From the NCBI GenBank assembly GCA_047967505.1, contig CM106539.1: 64,000 nucleotides of DNA. One strand, 5' to 3'. A program made the position numbers and the translations under genes. The stretch comes from Dipteris shenzhenensis. Lineage: Eukaryota; Polypodiophyta; Polypodiopsida; Gleicheniales. This document shows positions 61,326 through 64,000 of the stretch, piece by piece (positions within the stretch are counted from its first letter, which is position 1; each line of letters opens with the position of its first letter). A model generated the notes under the pieces. That model saw only the letters and a list, made by a program, of their open reading frames with translations. It searched no databases and was not told where the DNA came from.

Positions 61326-63740
61326 CACCTAACGAAAGAGTTGAAGTGCTCCTAATTGCATTAGCTTTTGATTTTTAAAGCTCGATGCTTTAGCCCAAGA
61401 AAGCTAGCACCTCTAATTTTGCAATAAACAATGTTACACCATTGGATCTTTTTAAAATCCACATCTCCAATTATGACACATGGCTATAGGACTCAAAGAT
61501 CCAGAACATGCCTCTAGGCTACCTAGCATAAAAAATGAACAAGTATAGAGTTGAATAGTGATTGGGTTGATAAGAGTTGTCTTCCAACTTCTCCCTTGTT
61601 ACCCCTTTTGCTTCAACCCTTAGGGTCAGTGCACACGTCGCCCAAAATGCGACGATGGTAGAGGCTAGCACACCTATTTGAAGCACCTTTGGCATGGAGA
61701 ATGGCAACCTCCTTTTGGGAGGATGCCATTTGAAGCACCAGAGCACCATTGCCCTTGAAACCAATCGAAAGCTACCATTTGGCTTTGCCATTGCTGGCTT
61801 TGCTATTGTCGTCAATGCGCATTGAACACTCTAGACTTGACAAGATGGCTTCTCCTACCTAATGAAACGATGCCACCTATGGCCTCTACAGCAGGCAAAG
61901 AGCTCCCTGCAGCTCGTCAAACACCTCATCGGGTTCAATAGTTTTTGTTCGTGAACGCAGATTAAATCTAAATGCAACTTCATTGACAGACCAATAGGGG
62001 CTTGTGCACTAAGCCTTACCAACATTTGAATAGTGATTGGGATGATAAGAGGTGATTCACACATCTTTAAGCTTCTCCCTTGTCTCCCCTTTTGCTTGAA
62101 CCCTATTTGGATCCTGTTTTGTTAGTGATATTGTTAGAGCACTTCAATGCATCCTCAGCGTACACTAAGACCAAGGGGACGCCCAACTCGCCAAAGGAGT
62201 GTTCCTTGAAATGGCTGAAATTTATTACAAGAGAAGGTTGTCTAGTAGCAAGGAAGGTTGTCCCTTCCCCTAGTCAAAACTATGCTAGATTGCAGTAGCC
62301 AATGTAAGAATTTGGCACGTTGGAGCAACAAATCAATTGTAGAGGTTTGCAAATTTACAAACTAGCTTGTGTCTTTGTCCACACTGTGTGAACACCACAT
62401 AGTGGTGGCCCTCTTCCAAGGTTTTGCTTGCATCGTTTTGTCATGCTATGATCCCTCCTCTCCTCATCTTGTGCGTGATTTTGTCACCAATTGTAGCTTC
62501 TAGATTGGAGCCCGATCATCACACTTAATATCATTGCAAAGCACAATGATAGTGGAGCTCATTTGATATCTAGTATCAGTGGTAGAATCCAAGGCTCTCT
62601 GCATGGGAACTATTCAAAATCCTCCATTGTATAAATAGGGCTGGTTTTTGGGCAAGACGAGAATGCGTTGTTAATGCTTGCACCTTGCTCAGTCCAAAAT
62701 TTTTAGATAAAGCCAACACTTGGTGAAAACCGACATGAGACGAGCCTGAAATCAAGCATCTTCCTGAACAGGCACTTAACATTACTCGAATTGCCAATGT
62801 TAGTGGAATAATTTTTAGCTCCAACTTTATAGGCAACAAACTAGGATGTAAGAGTGCATTCCTGTGTTGCTAGAAAGTCACAAAGAGATTTTTATCCATG
62901 CCTAAAAAGAGTCATTTTGTGTGTGTGTGCATGTGTGTTGGGTTAATGGTGGTGTGATTGGGGATCTAACAAAAGCTTGTAGATTTCCCGAAAAAGCTCG
63001 CGGCAAAAAGCTCGCAATAAAAATTTCCCCTAATTAAACTATAAAAAGTTCAATAACCGGACTATTATTTAAACTATAACAAGTTTCAACCACCAGGATC
63101 ATGATAAGATCATAAATGATTAAACTATAGTTGGGATCCACACTAAGTTCTCGCTCATGTCATTTGGAAATCTCAAGTGAGCTCTCAAGTTCATTGGTGG
63201 AAAAGATTCTAACTTCCTATTATTAAGGCTAACATCCCCAAAAAGGTTGACGTTAGCCTTGAAAATGGAATCCTTGAAATCTACTAAGCCTTGGAGAGTC
63301 TTTCAAGAATGGCAAAACTTCTCCTCCTTTTGAGAGAAAGAGCAAGCTCAACAAAGGATTACATAATAAGACCACATAGGAATGCACACTAAAAGTTAGA
63401 AATTCAACCATACGAGAATGCACGCTAAGCATGGGCCCATTATGCCAGAGGTTGGGTTTTATTTAGCATAGGATGGGAGTGGAGTTGATTGATTGATTGA
63501 TGGATGGGTGGCAAAGCATGGAGAACGCACTCTAACAAAACGTGATGGGATTGAAAGTAGTGTCCTAACCTACGGTCGGTTGATGTAAAAGACCTTGGGT
63601 AAAAGGCGGGAGGGGTAGTCAAGAGGAGCAGGCTGGAGGCCGTGGTGTGGAAGAAGTATAGATACGGGGGAGAGCGACAGCCAACAGGTTGTCCGGCGGC
63701 GGACCGGACGGAAAAGATAAGCCAAAAGCAGGAGTGAGAG
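61326..63740. other. Non-genic stretch with a direct repeat
   Basis: About 61543-61625 and 62023-62112 are diverged copies sharing gaatagtgattggg, cttctcccttgt and ccccttttgctt. No credible gene; ORFs up to 102 codons have no domain. Confidence 0.45.
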
Positions 63741-64000
63741 AGATACATAGTCTGACTATGGACTTATCAGGGGCGGGGCCCAGCTCATCTCTGACCGCAC
63801 GGGTCCGCATTCACTGTACCCTTCCGCAGAGGCCGCGCCGCTGCCCCCGGCGGGGACCACGTGTCCCAGGTGCGGTCCACCTTCTTCTCCTGCCCCCCGC
63901 CGGTCACCTCGCCGACCCCGCGGGCCTCGACGTTTGGCCGCCCAACAATATGTTGCCTATTACTCTACTTCTCCCGGTCCCTATGGCGCACACACCACCC
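63740..64000. promoter_or_regulatory. GC/CpG-rich island at the right edge, with a G-box
   Basis: GC content jumps abruptly, with many CpG dinucleotides, after kilobases of AT-rich DNA. A G-box core CACGTG lies at 63858-63863 (gaccacgtgtcc). The pattern fits the promoter or first exon of a gene extending past the window. Direction and product cannot be read. Confidence 0.4.

Overview
The window looks like nuclear DNA from a large, repeat-rich land-plant genome. The evidence is a spliced AINTEGUMENTA-type AP2 transcription factor gene, plant-type Ty1/copia, LINE, CACTA and PIF/Harbinger sequences, hAT-like MITEs and abundant long microsatellites. AT content is high outside a few GC-richer islands. 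A fern or another non-angiosperm is plausible from the sparse genes and deeply decayed retroelements, but the sequence does not fix the species.

Layout. 1-1480 is an AT-rich tandem array with a ~204 bp unit. 1611-2330 is an unusual array of a 16-bp CG-containing palindrome, partly organised in 76-bp units. 4.9-7.6 kb holds two LINE 3' ends (minus strand). 8.2-8.7 kb is a PIF/Harbinger transposase relic cut by an LTR at 8713-9742. A degenerate Ty1/copia element (minus strand, 12270-17993) sits against a second, opposite-facing fragment of that LTR (17994-18275). A decayed CACTA (En/Spm) transposon starts at 19500 with subterminal repeats, a multi-exon TnpA-like gene and a DUF4216-type transposase tail. 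26-38 kb contains an unrecognised coding relic, two members of a hAT-like MITE family, two 5'-truncated LINEs with exact target-site duplications, a LINE tail and several local duplications. 38-43 kb is rich in foldback (hairpin) elements. 43-55 kb is mostly non-genic, with microsatellites and traces of Ty3/gypsy and LINE reverse transcriptase genes.

The one convincing host gene is at 55386-58870 (minus strand): nine exons joining in phase into a 788-residue euANT/PLETHORA-type protein with two AP2 domains, including a conserved 9-nucleotide micro-exon. Its pyrimidine-rich upstream leader lies at about 58871-59580. A 245-codon ORF of unknown nature lies at 60588-61325. The right edge (63.74-64.0 kb) becomes abruptly GC- and CpG-rich with a G-box, suggesting that another gene begins beyond the window.

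No microbial-type operon, CRISPR array or defence system is present. The least explained structure is the palindrome array at 1.6-2.3 kb. All calls come from reading the sequence; no database search was possible.
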